NCBI RefSeq assembly: GCF_009711975.1
Contig: NZ_VIKW01000011.1
Span: 72,194-136,193, forward strand
Reading direction: 5' to 3'
Length of the DNA stretch: 64,000 nt
Origin: Anabaena sp. UHCC 0204
GTDB taxonomy: Bacteria; Cyanobacteriota; Cyanobacteriia; Cyanobacteriales; Nostocaceae
Shown here in pieces: positions 27,227-36,105 of the stretch (its first letter is position 1; the number at the start of each line of letters is the position of its first letter). The position numbers and the translations under genes were made by a program. The notes under the pieces were generated by a model. The model ran no database searches. It was not told where the DNA came from and saw nothing but the letters and a program-made list of their open reading frames with translations.

Positions 27227-28375
27227 ATGTCTAATCAACATTCTACTGAAACTTTATCTACTCAAACCACTAGCTCATTTTTTAGCCTCAGCGTTTCCCC
27301 TGGAAAAGTAATTCGCGGTGCGGGTGTGTTGTCAATAGTCGCGGCTGAAGTTGCTAATTTAGGAACTCGTCCGTTAATTATCACAGGAAACCGGACTCTC
27401 AATCTTAGCCAAGAGAGTTTACAATCTCTTTTCCAATCCCCAAAATTACATAGTATTTCTGTCTCTTATGGTGCTGATTGTTGTGAAGCTAGTTTGACAG
27501 CTTTACGTAAAGCAGCCAAGGAACATCAGGCTGATCTAATTATCGGTATTGGCGGTGGTAAAGCCTTGGATACGGCTAAATTAGTCGCCCACCAATTGAC
27601 ATTACCAGTTGTGACAATTCCCACATCTGCTGCTACCTGTGCGGCTTGGACTGCCCTTTCTAATGTATATTCCGAAACAGGGGCGTTTTTGTATGATGTA
27701 GCTTTATCTCGCTGTCCTGATTTGCTGATTTTGGATTATAATTTAATTCAGACTGCACCTCAACGGACTTTAGTAGCAGGAATTGGGGATGCGATCGCTA
27801 AATGGTATGAAGCATCAGTGAGTAGTGGACATTTACAACAAACTCTCATCATTGCCGCAGTCCAACAAGCGCGAGTTTTACGAGATATTTTATTACAAAA
27901 GTCCGCTGCTGCTTTACAATCCCCAGGTAGCGAAGTGTGGCAAGAAGTTGTAGATGCAACTGTACTCCTAGCTGGGGTAATTGGGGGACTAGGAGGGGCG
28001 CAATGTCGTACAGTCGCTGCCCATGCAGTTCATAATGGTTTAACCCACATTTCCGGGCATGGTAGCATTCACGGTGAGAAGGTTGCTTATGGTATCCTAG
28101 TACAACTGCGGTTAGAAGAAATGATCCAGGGAAATCAATTAGCAGCGTCAGCAAGACAGCAATTGTTGAAGTTTTATGCAGAGATTGGACTACCCCAAAG
28201 ATTAACAGATTTGGGATTAGGTAATATCACTCTGGCTGAGTTACAAACAGCAGCGGAAATTAGTCTAGAACCTAATTCTGATATCCACCGTTTACCGTTT
28301 AGTGTAGCGTTGGAACACTTAATGGCCGCAATGGTTTCTACTACTGCACCAAATCAATTAAAAATTAAAAATTAA
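27227..28375 (+). CDS. Iron-containing alcohol dehydrogenase / glycerol dehydrogenase-family oxidoreductase
   Basis: The ~382-residue protein shows the group III metal-dependent dehydrogenase pattern: GAGVLSIVAAEVANLGTRPL, the nucleotide-binding IIGIGGGKALDTAKLVAH, TIPTSAATCAAWTALS, GDAIAKWYEA with the first metal Asp, and HAVHNGLTHISGHGSIHGEK with the metal histidines. It most resembles the GldA-like branch. Substrate and cofactor are unproven. The start is the ATG at 27227, with a GTG at 27221 just upstream. It is followed by low-complexity repeats before the aminotransferase gene. Confidence 0.85.
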   Translation: MSNQHSTETLSTQTTSSFFSLSVSPGKVIRGAGVLSIVAAEVANLGTRPLIITGNRTLNLSQESLQSLFQSPKLHSISVSYGADCCEASLTALRKAAKEHQADLIIGIGGGKALDTAKLVAHQLTLPVVTIPTSAATCAAWTALSNVYSETGAFLYDVALSRCPDLLILDYNLIQTAPQRTLVAGIGDAIAKWYEASVSSGHLQQTLIIAAVQQARVLRDILLQKSAAALQSPGSEVWQEVVDATVLLAGVIGGLGGAQCRTVAAHAVHNGLTHISGHGSIHGEKVAYGILVQLRLEEMIQGNQLAASARQQLLKFYAEIGLPQRLTDLGLGNITLAELQTAAEISLEPNSDIHRLPFSVALEHLMAAMVSTTAPNQLKIKN

Positions 28376-28560
28376 AAATTAAAAATGGGTAATTGGTGAT
28401 TGGTAATGGGTAATTGGTGATTGGGAAAATTTTTTCTCCCTTTGCTCCCCTGCCCCCTGCTCCCCTGCTCCCCTGCTCCCTGCTCCCTGCCCCCTGCTCC
28501 CCTGCTCCCCTGCTCCCCTGCTCCCCTGCTCCCCTGCACCCCTGCCTGTTCCCTATTTAT
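28376..28560. repeat. Low-complexity tandem repeats (AT-rich, then CCCCTGCT units)
   Basis: The first part repeats TTAAAAA and GGTAATTGGTGATT-like heptamers. From about 28440 to 28545 there are many tandem CCCCTGCT/CCCTGCT units. It is a short-tandem-repeat block with no gene and no CRISPR-like spacers. Confidence 0.8.
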
Positions 28561-28574
28561 TTCGAGGTTATAGA

Positions 28575-29780
28575 ATGAGTCTGAGTTGGATTAGTCCCGC
28601 AGAACGGATACAAAAATTGCCTCCTTATGTATTTGCCCGTTTGGACGAATTAAAGGCTAAGGCTAGAGAACAAGGCTTAGATTTAATTGATTTGGGTATG
28701 GGAAATCCTGATGGTCCCACTCCCCAACCAGTAATAGAAGCCGCAATAGCAGCTTTGCAAAATCCCGCTAATCACGGTTATCCACCATTTGAAGGAACTG
28801 CTAATTTTCGCAAAGCTATTACTCAATGGTATCATCGCCGTTATGGTGTAACACTTAATCCTGATAGTGAGGCTTTACCCTTACTTGGTTCTAAGGAAGG
28901 TTTGGGACATTTAGCGATCGCCTATATTAATCCTGGTGATATTGTTTTAGTACCTTCACCATCCTACCCTGTCCATTTCCGTGGACCGATTATTGCTGGG
29001 GGAGTTATTCACAATTTAATTCTTAAAGAAGAAAATAACTGGTTAATTGATTTAGCTGCAATTCCTGACGAAGTGGCCAGAAAAGCCAAAATTCTCTATT
29101 TTAATTATCCTAGTAATCCTACCGCAGCCACCGCCCCCCGCGAATTCTTTGAAGAAATTGTAGCTTTTGCGCGGAAGTATGAAATCCTCCTAGTTCATGA
29201 TTTATGTTATGCAGAATTAGCTTTTGATGGTTATCAACCCACAAGCTTATTAGAAATTCCTGGTGCAAAGGAGATTGGTGTAGAATTTCACACTCTTTCT
29301 AAAACTTATAATATGGCAGGTTGGCGCGTTGGGTTTGTTGTCGGAAATCGTCATGTTATCCAAGGTTTGCGGACACTCAAAACCAATTTAGATTATGGCA
29401 TTTTTTCCGCTTTGCAAACAGCAGCAGAAACCGCTTTACAACTTCCTGATTCTTATTTACATGAAGTGCAACAACGTTACCGCACTCGTCGAGATTTTTT
29501 AATTGATGGTTTGGGTAAATTAGGGTGGAATATTCCCAAAACCGAAGCAACTATGTATTTGTGGATAAAATGTCCTCTGGGGATGAATTCCACCGATTTT
29601 GCATTGCACGTTTTACAGCAAACTGGTGTAGTGCTGACTCCTGGGAATGCCTTTGGTATTGGTGGTGAAGGCTATGTAAGAATTAGTTTAATTGCAGATT
29701 GCGATCGCTTGGCTGAAGCTTTACAAAGATTCAAAGAAGCAGGGATTTACTATCAACCTGAAGTTGCTATTTCTGCGTGA
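28575..29780 (+). CDS. Class I/II aminotransferase, AlaC-like
   Basis: The 401-residue fold-type I PLP enzyme strongly resembles E. coli alanine transaminase AlaC along its length: RIQKLPPYVFARLDELK, DLGMGNPDGPTP, LPLLGSKEGLGHL, VLVPSPSYPVH, NYPSNPTA, VHDLCYAELAFDGY and the Schiff-base segment TLSKTYNMAGWRVGF with Lys243. Cyanobacterial members are often named aspartate aminotransferase, so the in vivo amino donor is uncertain. The final 25 codons are duplicated 804 bp downstream beyond a toxin-antitoxin pair. The original 3' end appears intact here. Confidence 0.9.
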   Translation: MSLSWISPAERIQKLPPYVFARLDELKAKAREQGLDLIDLGMGNPDGPTPQPVIEAAIAALQNPANHGYPPFEGTANFRKAITQWYHRRYGVTLNPDSEALPLLGSKEGLGHLAIAYINPGDIVLVPSPSYPVHFRGPIIAGGVIHNLILKEENNWLIDLAAIPDEVARKAKILYFNYPSNPTAATAPREFFEEIVAFARKYEILLVHDLCYAELAFDGYQPTSLLEIPGAKEIGVEFHTLSKTYNMAGWRVGFVVGNRHVIQGLRTLKTNLDYGIFSALQTAAETALQLPDSYLHEVQQRYRTRRDFLIDGLGKLGWNIPKTEATMYLWIKCPLGMNSTDFALHVLQQTGVVLTPGNAFGIGGEGYVRISLIADCDRLAEALQRFKEAGIYYQPEVAISA

Positions 29781-29787
29781 TAATTAA
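29704..29787 (+). repeat. 84-bp direct repeat, copy 1 (3' end of aminotransferase gene)
   Basis: Bases 29704-29787 recur at 30508-30591 with only two differences, at a constant offset of 804 bp. This copy encodes the last residues of the aminotransferase, its stop codon and TAATTAA beyond it. The two copies bracket the DUF2281/PIN gene pair. Confidence 0.95.
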
Positions 29788-29819
29788 GGTGAATATACAA
29801 TCTCAAAAGAATTAAGGTT

Positions 29820-30098
29820 ATGACAATTCTGGAAAAAGTAGTAACTACGATGCAGCAGTTACCTATGGATCAACAGCAGCAAGTTCTACGTTTTATTGAG
29901 TTTCTGGTATTTGAATTAAGAGATAAAGAAGTTCAGGAAAACTATGACGTAGTTAATCAATCTCCTGAAAAAGCAACTGCAAACAATCCTAAAACTTCTC
30001 CTCATGATCTCCTGAAAAAATGGGAAGGTGTTATTGAAGGTGGGGTAGATGATCTTTCCTTTAATACAAAATATATGGAAGAATATGGGCAGAAATGA
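29820..30098 (+). CDS. DUF2281 antitoxin
   Basis: The 92-residue protein starts MTILEKVVTTMQQLPMDQQQ and continues QVLRFIEFLVFELRDK, the helical dimerisation pattern of DUF2281 (VapB-like) antitoxins. The C-terminal half is disordered and ends with a WEGVIEGGVDDLSFNTKYME segment, the likely toxin-binding tail. Its last codons overlap the PIN toxin start by 4 nt (ATGA), so the two are translationally coupled. Autoregulation of the operon is expected from the family. Confidence 0.85.
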   Translation: MTILEKVVTTMQQLPMDQQQQVLRFIEFLVFELRDKEVQENYDVVNQSPEKATANNPKTSPHDLLKKWEGVIEGGVDDLSFNTKYMEEYGQK

Positions 30099-30508
30099 AT
30101 CAGCAAATAATTCTCGATACTGGTGTTTTAGTTGCTTATTTCAGGAAATCTGATCGCTTTCATCAATGGGCTGTAACTCAATGGAGACAGGTTGATTTAC
30201 CTGTATTCACCTGTGATGCTGTGATTTCAGAAGCTTGTTTTCTTTTTCGTGATTTACCTCATATTCAACAGGGAATTGTTGAATTGATTGAGGGTAATGT
30301 AATTACGATCTCTTTCGATTTGCAAGGAGAAGCAAGTAATATCAGACATTTAATGAATCGTTATGAATCTGTACCAATGTCCTTTGCTGATGCTTGTTTG
30401 GTAAGAATGTCTGAACAAATACCTAATAGTGCAATTATGACTTTAGATAGCGATTTTAAAATTTATCGTAAAAACCGTAATGAGGAGATTTTTGTAATTC
30501 AACCATAA
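30095..30508 (+). CDS. PIN-domain ribonuclease toxin (VapC-like)
   Basis: The 137-residue protein has the PIN-domain acidic set: Asp8 in IILDTGVLVAYF, Glu46 in VISEACFLF, Asp99 in SFADACLVRMSE, and Asp118 and Asp120 in TLDSDFKIY. All metal-binding positions are present, so an active Mg-dependent endoribonuclease is expected, held in check by the DUF2281 partner. The stop codon runs directly into the second copy of the 84-bp aminotransferase 3' end, which indicates that the pair arrived as a block. Confidence 0.88.
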   Translation: MNQQIILDTGVLVAYFRKSDRFHQWAVTQWRQVDLPVFTCDAVISEACFLFRDLPHIQQGIVELIEGNVITISFDLQGEASNIRHLMNRYESVPMSFADACLVRMSEQIPNSAIMTLDSDFKIYRKNRNEEIFVIQP

Positions 30509-30591
30509 TCGCTTGGGTGAAGCTTTACAAAGATTCAAAGAAGCAGGGATTTACTATCAACCCGAAGTTGCTATTTCTGCGTGATAATTAA
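30508..30591 (+). repeat. 84-bp direct repeat, copy 2 (duplicated aminotransferase 3' end)
   Basis: Near-identical copy of 29704-29787, with two substitutions (GGCTGAAG to GGGTGAAG, and AACCTG to AACCCG). Its reading frame still encodes the LGEALQRFKEAGIYYQPEVA tail and the stop, but it has no promoter or start. It marks the right border of the toxin-antitoxin block. Confidence 0.93.
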
Positions 30592-30629
30592 CAATTGATT
30601 CCTTCTAATTCTTCCTGAACGCCTTCTTT

Positions 30630-31178
30630 TTATCTGTCACCTTCTTTTTGCATTAGTAAAGAGGCGATCGCTTCATCGCACCATTCAATCCACATAGTTT
30701 CGTAGCGAATCCCGCACCGCAGGGTGAGATAAATGTGTCTTTGCGGACGAGACAGATGATCTGGATCACCAAATTCTAGTTCGCGGGAGCGATAGGACTC
30801 CAATTTCTGCTGATGGAATTGCTTGCGTCGTTCAACTTCACGGATGAGGATATCTTCAGAAACGATAAACCCACTGCGTACTTTCACTAGTAATTCTTCA
30901 CGGATTGCAGTTGCTTCCGAGGGTTCTGTAATCCAAGAAATTAGTTCTTGTCTACCTGCATCGGTGAGAGAATAGATTTTCTTGTCGGGACGAACCGATT
31001 GTGGTAATACTTCCACTTCTACCCAGTCCTTTTCCTGCATTCGTGCCAGTTCTCGGTAAATCTGCTGAGAGGTGGCTTGCCAGTAACAACTTACTTTTTC
31101 ATTAAATTCCTTGCTCAAATCATAACCAGTCCGAGGAGACTGAAGCAAGATGCTGGCGATCGCATGGGCTAAACTCAT
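30630..31178 (-). CDS. PadR-family transcriptional repressor
   Basis: The 182-residue protein starts at the ATG at 31178 (MSLAHAIASILLQSPRTGYD). Residues 1-75 form the PadR winged helix: LSKEFNEKVSCYWQATSQQI, YRELARMQEKDWVEVEV and IYSLTDAGRQEL. The C-terminal helical part (AIREELLVKVRSGF, ERRKQFHQQKLESYRSRELE, RYETMWIEWCDEAI) is the Vir_act_alpha_C dimerisation and ligand region. It is divergent from the RND efflux genes and the shared promoter region carries palindromes. Repression of the efflux operon, relieved by a substrate, is the likely role. Confidence 0.92.
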   Translation of the reverse strand: MSLAHAIASILLQSPRTGYDLSKEFNEKVSCYWQATSQQIYRELARMQEKDWVEVEVLPQSVRPDKKIYSLTDAGRQELISWITEPSEATAIREELLVKVRSGFIVSEDILIREVERRKQFHQQKLESYRSRELEFGDPDHLSRPQRHIYLTLRCGIRYETMWIEWCDEAIASLLMQKEGDR

Positions 31179-31187
31179 AATTCTTTC

Positions 31188-31215
31188 TTGACATAGACAA
31201 CTAGTTGTATATAAA
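31188..31215 (+). promoter_or_regulatory. Promoter of the efflux operon with embedded PadR operator
   Basis: TTGACA (31188-31193) and TATAAA (31210-31215), spaced 16 bp, form a good sigma-70-type promoter. The perfect palindrome ACAACTAGTTGT (31197-31208) sits between the two boxes, so a bound repressor would block polymerase. Confidence 0.6.
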
Positions 31216-31222
31216 CTTTGTG

Positions 31223-31257
31223 ATATACAACTATTTTTATAACAATTAGTTGAATAT
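31223..31257. promoter_or_regulatory. Second operator-like inverted repeat
   Basis: ATATACAACTA (31223-31233) and TAGTTGAATAT (31247-31257) are inverted 11-bp arms with one mismatch and a 13-nt spacer. The same half-site TAGTTGTATAT is found in the first palindrome, so both probably bind the divergent PadR protein. Confidence 0.55.
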
Positions 31258-31291
31258 TGCAACGCTTCTTTCTTGTCAACGTAGCACAAAA

Positions 31292-32638
31292 ATGAGTGGC
31301 CAGCTTATGGAAACCCAAGCTTGGGAAATAGTACAGGTGGGAGAGGAGGAGACTGCCTCAGCTTTGAAGCATCCCAAAAAGATCGGAGTTAGGAATCTGC
31401 TCATTGCGAGTGGAATGATAGTAGCGATCGCCTTCGGGGTATATGAACGCTTATCTGCTCAACAAGAAGTTGCTGTTTCTGCCCCCTTAACAGTGCAAGT
31501 CGTCAAACTCAAACCTGTACAGTCATACCAAGTGACGCGCTTTTATACGGGTGAAGTAGTGGCCACTCGCCGCAGCGAATTGGGCTTTGAACGAGGGGGA
31601 AAAGTCATTGAAATCATCTTTAATCGTGGACAAACCGTAGAAAAAGGCGCAGTGATTGCCCAGTTAGATACGCAAAACCTCAAAGCACAATTAGCACAAT
31701 TAGCAGCACAAAAATTGCGTGCAGTCGCAGAATTAAGAGAATTGCAGAATGGACCACGGAGAGAAACCATTGCTGCTGCACGTTCTCAAGTGGCGGATTT
31801 AGAAAATCGGTTGCGGCTGGAAAATATTCGCCGCGATCGCCGCCGTTCCCTGTATCAAGAAGGAGCAATTTCCCGTGAACAGTTGGATGAAGTAGCATTT
31901 AATCGGGATGCCCTCGCCGACCGCCTAGCCGCTGCTCAGAGTGAATTAGAAGCATTGCAAAACGGCACACGCAAAGAACAAATCGCCGCCCAAGCCGCTA
32001 CGGTAGCTCAACTTCAAGCCAGTATGAGCGACGTGGAAATCAATATTGAAAAAAGCACCCTCCGCGCTCCCTTTCGTGGTGTGATCGGGGAACGGAATTT
32101 GGATGAAGGCACTGTGGTGCAAGCAGGACAGCCGATTGTCCGCCTAGTGGAAAAGCTCACCCCTGAAGTAGAAATTGGCGTACCGCCCCAAGTTGTACAA
32201 ACCCTGAAAGTGGGGAGTCGTCAACAGGTGCAAGTGGGGAATCAAATTGATACTGCCCAAGTTCTGGCTCATAAACCAGAGATCAACCCCCAAACCCGGA
32301 CTCGGACAGTGGTTTTGCAATTGATGACTACCAATCAAACCATGCCAGCATCAGGAGAAATCGCCCGTTTGCAAGTCGAACAAATGGTATCTACCGAAGG
32401 ATTTTGGTTGCCAGTAACCGCCTTAATTAAGGGAGAGAGGGGATTATGGTCTTGTTTTGCGATCGCCTCAGAAGGAGACACCTATCGTATTGAACGGCGG
32501 GATGTGGAAGTTTTGTATACCGAAGGCGATCGCGTTTTAGTGCGTGGCACAATTGTTGCTGGGGAAGAAGTTGTCAACAGTGGTACTCACCGCTTGGTTT
32601 CTGGGCAAGTTGTGAAATTAGTGGACAGTAAGCAGTGA
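31292..32638 (+). CDS. RND efflux periplasmic adaptor (membrane fusion protein)
   Basis: The ~448-residue protein has an N-terminal cytoplasmic stretch and one membrane anchor (NLLIASGMIVAIAFGVYERL). A barrel-sandwich/lipoyl part follows (FYTGEVVATRRSELGFERGG, VEKGAVIAQLDTQNLKAQLA), then two alanine-rich hairpin helices (RSQVADLENRLRLENIRRDR; DRLAAAQSELEALQNG), and STLRAPFRGVIGERNLDEGT closing the lipoyl half. A beta-barrel and a C-terminal region finish it. It bridges the inner-membrane pump 32784-35897 to an outer-membrane channel not encoded here. Starts at 31292 or 31307 are both possible. Confidence 0.92.
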   Translation: MSGQLMETQAWEIVQVGEEETASALKHPKKIGVRNLLIASGMIVAIAFGVYERLSAQQEVAVSAPLTVQVVKLKPVQSYQVTRFYTGEVVATRRSELGFERGGKVIEIIFNRGQTVEKGAVIAQLDTQNLKAQLAQLAAQKLRAVAELRELQNGPRRETIAAARSQVADLENRLRLENIRRDRRRSLYQEGAISREQLDEVAFNRDALADRLAAAQSELEALQNGTRKEQIAAQAATVAQLQASMSDVEINIEKSTLRAPFRGVIGERNLDEGTVVQAGQPIVRLVEKLTPEVEIGVPPQVVQTLKVGSRQQVQVGNQIDTAQVLAHKPEINPQTRTRTVVLQLMTTNQTMPASGEIARLQVEQMVSTEGFWLPVTALIKGERGLWSCFAIASEGDTYRIERRDVEVLYTEGDRVLVRGTIVAGEEVVNSGTHRLVSGQVVKLVDSKQ

Positions 32639-32783
32639 ACAGTTATCACGCCAATTATTTAAAGAAATGAACCACGAAGAAACGAAGAACACGAAGGAAA
32701 GAAAGTTTGAGAGATATTTTGCGTTAGGTGGTTGAGTGTTTTTTTATTTGGAAGTCCCTTATCTCTATTGACTGATAACTGAT

Positions 32784-35700
32784 ATGGCACAGCTATTTTT
32801 TCGCAATTTGCGCTTACTATTGTTGGCAATTTTCCTGATTGTGGCTTGGGGAACTGTCACTTTTCAATCTCTACCTCGATTGGAAGATCCTGAACTGACT
32901 TCTCGTTTTGCTCTAGTTACTACTTTTTTGCCAGGAGGAACGGCTGAACGTACGGAATCTCTGGTTACTGATCCCGTTGAAGCCAAGATTGCTGAAATTC
33001 CAGAAGTGAAAAGCTATGAGTCCACGTCACGCGCTGGGGTTTCCACCATTTCCGTAGATTTACTCGATAGTGTGAGTAGAAACCGTGTACCCTTGGTGTG
33101 GTCAAGAGTGCGGGATAAATTGCGGGAGGTGCAAGGGGAATTGCCCAGGGAAGCCAGTGAACCCAAATTAGATGAGGGAGAAGTGCGTGCCTATGCTCTC
33201 CTAGCAGCCCTGACTTGGGAACAGTCTGATGCACCAAATTACGCCATTTTGCAGCGACGGGCAGAGGTGTTAAAAAATGCTTTGCGATCGCTCTCTGGTA
33301 CAGATGAAGTGGAGATTTTTGGCGCACCCCAAGAAGAAATTACGGTGAATGTGAATACAGAAACTCTGGCTAGTTTGGGAATTACTGCCTCAGAATTAGC
33401 AGGGCAAATTCAACAAAGCGATGCGAAAACTTCCGCCGGACAGTTTCGCGGTGACAATACTCTACTTTATGAAGTACAGGGAGAATTGGATACCCTGAAC
33501 CGTTTGCAACAAATACCTGTGAGATGTTCTAATTGTGAATCTAACCGGGAATTTCGCCTTTTAGCAGACATCGCCACTATTGAAAAAGGAATTGCTACAC
33601 CGCCTACAGAATTAGCATTTACATCAGGTAAAGCTGCGATCGCTGTTGGTGTTTATGTCCAATCCCAATATCGTCTGGATCGTTGGGCTGTAGACGCACA
33701 GAAGGTTCTCGATAGCTTTCGGGCTGATTTACCCAAGGGGATACAGTTAGAAATTGTCTTTGATCAGAGTCGTTATGTGACTGCGCGATTAAATAATCTC
33801 ATCGGTAATTTGCTGTCTGGGGCTTTGATGCTGTTCGTGATTTGCATTATTATGATGGGCTGGCAACAGGCATTAGCTGTACAAATGGCACTGCCGCTTT
33901 CAGTCGCGATCGCCCTCATTGTTATGGGGTTGTTGGGTATTCCCTTACATCAAATGTCGGTAACGGGGCTAATTGTGGCTTTGGGCATTCTGGTGGATAA
34001 TGCGATTATTCTCGTGGATGAGATGAATATTCGCCTGAAAACGGGAATGTCTTTAGAAACTGCCATCACAGAAACGGTGCAGTATCTCCGCGCTCCTTTG
34101 CTGGGGGGGACATTAACCACTGTCTTCTCCTTTGCACCTATTGCTTTACTTCCCGGTGCAACTGGTGAATTTGTCGGGACGATTGGTTTAAATGTGATTG
34201 TGGCAGTTTTGGCTTCGCTGTTGGTAGCATTAACGATTTCCCCAGCCCTCACCGCGAAAATTTATCAGTGGAATCATCGTCGCTCGTTCACTTCTAAAGG
34301 CACGATTGGTAAACAAGGATGGTGGCAAACCGGATTTTCTCATCCTGGACTCACAGCCTGGTATCGCCGTTCTTTGCAGTGGTCGTTGCGGTATCCCAAA
34401 CGCGCGATCGCCCTAACGTTGATTTTACCAGTTATGGGGTTTACCCTCATGACTACTTTAAGTTTACAATTCTTTCCGGCTGCTGACCGCGAACAATTCA
34501 TAGTGGAGTTAGAATTGCCTCCTGCTAGTTCTCTAACGCAAATTCAGCAGTTGACACAAGAGGTAGAAACTACCTTACGCAGTCATTCTGAGGTTCAAAA
34601 AGTGTATTGGTTTTTGGGCAAGAGTGCGCCGAAAGTCTATTATAACCAACTGACTAATCGGGAGAACGAAAGCAGTTTTGCTGGGGCAATTGTGCAGATT
34701 AATGGCATTGCGGCTGATGGCTTTATTCGCAAATTGCAAACGGAGTTCAACAGCGCCTTTCCTAATGCTCGTGCGTTGGTGCGTCTATTTGAACAGGGAC
34801 CACCTTTTGAAGCCCCAATTGAGTTACGAATTTACGGCTCTGATGTTGATCGTCTCCAACAATTAAGTGAGCAACTCCGGGCTATTTTGGCAGAAGTTCC
34901 CACTATTACCCACATTCGTACTCGCATCAATGATGTGCTGCCCCAACTGTCCCTAGATATTGACGAACCAGAAGCGCGATCGCGGGATTTAAGCCGTCGA
35001 GAAATTGCTCAACAATTGCAAATCATCACTGAAGGGGTAAACGGTGGCACGATTTTAGAAGATAGCGAAGAAGTGCCTGTGCGAGTCCGTTTGAGTAATA
35101 GCGATCGCTCTAACTTGAGCCAATTGCAATCGGTGAATCTCCTACCAAGCAATCGTAACGGCTACATTCCCTTAGAAACCGTTGCTAAACTCAGTTTAAT
35201 CCCCAAAAATGCCGCCATCACTCGTAAAAACGGTCTTAGAGTCAGCACGGTGCAGGGCTATCTCACAGCCGGAACGTTACCTGCTAACGCTCTCGTTGAT
35301 TTTCGCCAACGTTTGCAAAAGTCTTTCTCGTTGCCTCAAGGCTATAACCTGGAATTTGGTGGTGAAGAAGCAGAACGTAACAGCGCCACTGGTGGACTAC
35401 TCGGTTACGGTATTGTGCTAGGAATTGCCCTGGTGGTAACTCTTGTACTTTCTATGAATTCTTTCGCTCTTGCGGGTTTGATTGGCATGGTGGCGATTTT
35501 ATCCATCGGTTTGGGCGGATTATCGGTATGGCTGTTCGGCTATCCCTTTGGCTTTAATCCCATCATCGGTACGGTAGGATTGATTGGGGTAGCCGTGAAT
35601 GATTCAATTACTGTTCTCACTGCTCTCAAAAGTGATACTCTGGCACAGACAGGCGATAGATCAGCGATGGTGGAAACGGTTATTCATACTACGCGCCATG

Positions 35701-35897
35701 TTCTCACAACTACATTTACCACTATGGCAGGTTTTATTCCCCTGATTCTCGGTGGCGGTGGATTTTGGCCTCCTTTGGCTGTGGTGATTGCCGGTGGTGT
35801 GGGTGGTGCAACTATTCTTGCACTTTACTTTATTCCCTCTGCCTATTTATTATGGCGATCGCCTCAAAACTCCCGACATTCTATAAAGTTTTCTTAA
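32784..35897 (+). CDS. RND efflux permease (AcrB/HAE1 family)
   Basis: The 1037-residue inner-membrane proton antiporter has the RND duplication: a first helix (LRLLLLAIFLIVAWGTVTF), a large periplasmic loop with LEDPELTSRFALVTTFLPGG, helices 2-6 including VTGLIVALGILVDNAIILVD with the paired proton-relay region VDNAI, a second loop, and helices 8-12 with NPIIGTVGLIGVAVNDSITV and TTFTTMAGFIPLILGGG. The length is normal. It follows the adaptor gene by 145 nt of AT-rich intergenic DNA and shares its control. The N-terminal pattern suits the drug/solvent type rather than the heavy-metal type. Substrates are unknown. Confidence 0.94.
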   Translation: MAQLFFRNLRLLLLAIFLIVAWGTVTFQSLPRLEDPELTSRFALVTTFLPGGTAERTESLVTDPVEAKIAEIPEVKSYESTSRAGVSTISVDLLDSVSRNRVPLVWSRVRDKLREVQGELPREASEPKLDEGEVRAYALLAALTWEQSDAPNYAILQRRAEVLKNALRSLSGTDEVEIFGAPQEEITVNVNTETLASLGITASELAGQIQQSDAKTSAGQFRGDNTLLYEVQGELDTLNRLQQIPVRCSNCESNREFRLLADIATIEKGIATPPTELAFTSGKAAIAVGVYVQSQYRLDRWAVDAQKVLDSFRADLPKGIQLEIVFDQSRYVTARLNNLIGNLLSGALMLFVICIIMMGWQQALAVQMALPLSVAIALIVMGLLGIPLHQMSVTGLIVALGILVDNAIILVDEMNIRLKTGMSLETAITETVQYLRAPLLGGTLTTVFSFAPIALLPGATGEFVGTIGLNVIVAVLASLLVALTISPALTAKIYQWNHRRSFTSKGTIGKQGWWQTGFSHPGLTAWYRRSLQWSLRYPKRAIALTLILPVMGFTLMTTLSLQFFPAADREQFIVELELPPASSLTQIQQLTQEVETTLRSHSEVQKVYWFLGKSAPKVYYNQLTNRENESSFAGAIVQINGIAADGFIRKLQTEFNSAFPNARALVRLFEQGPPFEAPIELRIYGSDVDRLQQLSEQLRAILAEVPTITHIRTRINDVLPQLSLDIDEPEARSRDLSRREIAQQLQIITEGVNGGTILEDSEEVPVRVRLSNSDRSNLSQLQSVNLLPSNRNGYIPLETVAKLSLIPKNAAITRKNGLRVSTVQGYLTAGTLPANALVDFRQRLQKSFSLPQGYNLEFGGEEAERNSATGGLLGYGIVLGIALVVTLVLSMNSFALAGLIGMVAILSIGLGGLSVWLFGYPFGFNPIIGTVGLIGVAVNDSITVLTALKSDTLAQTGDRSAMVETVIHTTRHVLTTTFTTMAGFIPLILGGGGFWPPLAVVIAGGVGGATILALYFIPSAYLLWRSPQNSRHSIKFS

Positions 35898-35978
35898 TTT
35901 GTACCTATTCTCAATGTCAAATATTTCTGGACAATTTCACGAGCAGATACATAATTTTGTTGTTCGTCTCAAAGCCAA

Positions 35979-35996
35979 AGTCGGTTAAAACCGACT
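35979..35996. repeat. AGTCGGTT palindrome, possible end signal of the efflux operon
   Basis: AGTCGGTT (35979-35986) and AACCGACT (35989-35996) form an 8-bp perfect stem with a 2-nt loop, about 80 nt past the RND stop codon. It has the form of a dispersed cyanobacterial palindrome; termination activity is possible but lacks a T-run. Confidence 0.45.
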
Positions 35997-36040
35997 AGAA
36001 TCTAGTACACAACGGCGTAAATCAACCAAGCATTAAGAAT

Positions 36041-36105
36041 TCTCAAAAAGCTTGTATCATCTGCTTTTTTAATTTTTAATTTTTAATTCCGCCCTGCGGT
36101 ACTAG
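36041..36105. repeat. Dispersed intergenic repeat, copy at 36 kb
   Basis: The order TCTCAAAAAGCTTGT, CTGCTTTTTTAATTTTTAAT, and CTGCGGTACTAGTC is shared with 48441-48512 (TCTCAAAAGCTTGT, CTGCTTTTTGAATTTTAAAT, TTGCGGTACTCGTC). The two copies diverge in the AT-rich tandem part. They are non-coding. Confidence 0.6.

Noticed and set aside
28376..28560. Regular repeats resembling a CRISPR array
   Set aside because: The CCCCTGCT units are contiguous or nearly so, with no unique spacers of constant length, and no cas gene is present. This is a simple tandem repeat.
30508..30591. Separate small gene after the PIN toxin
   Set aside because: It is a copy of the aminotransferase 3' end without a start codon.
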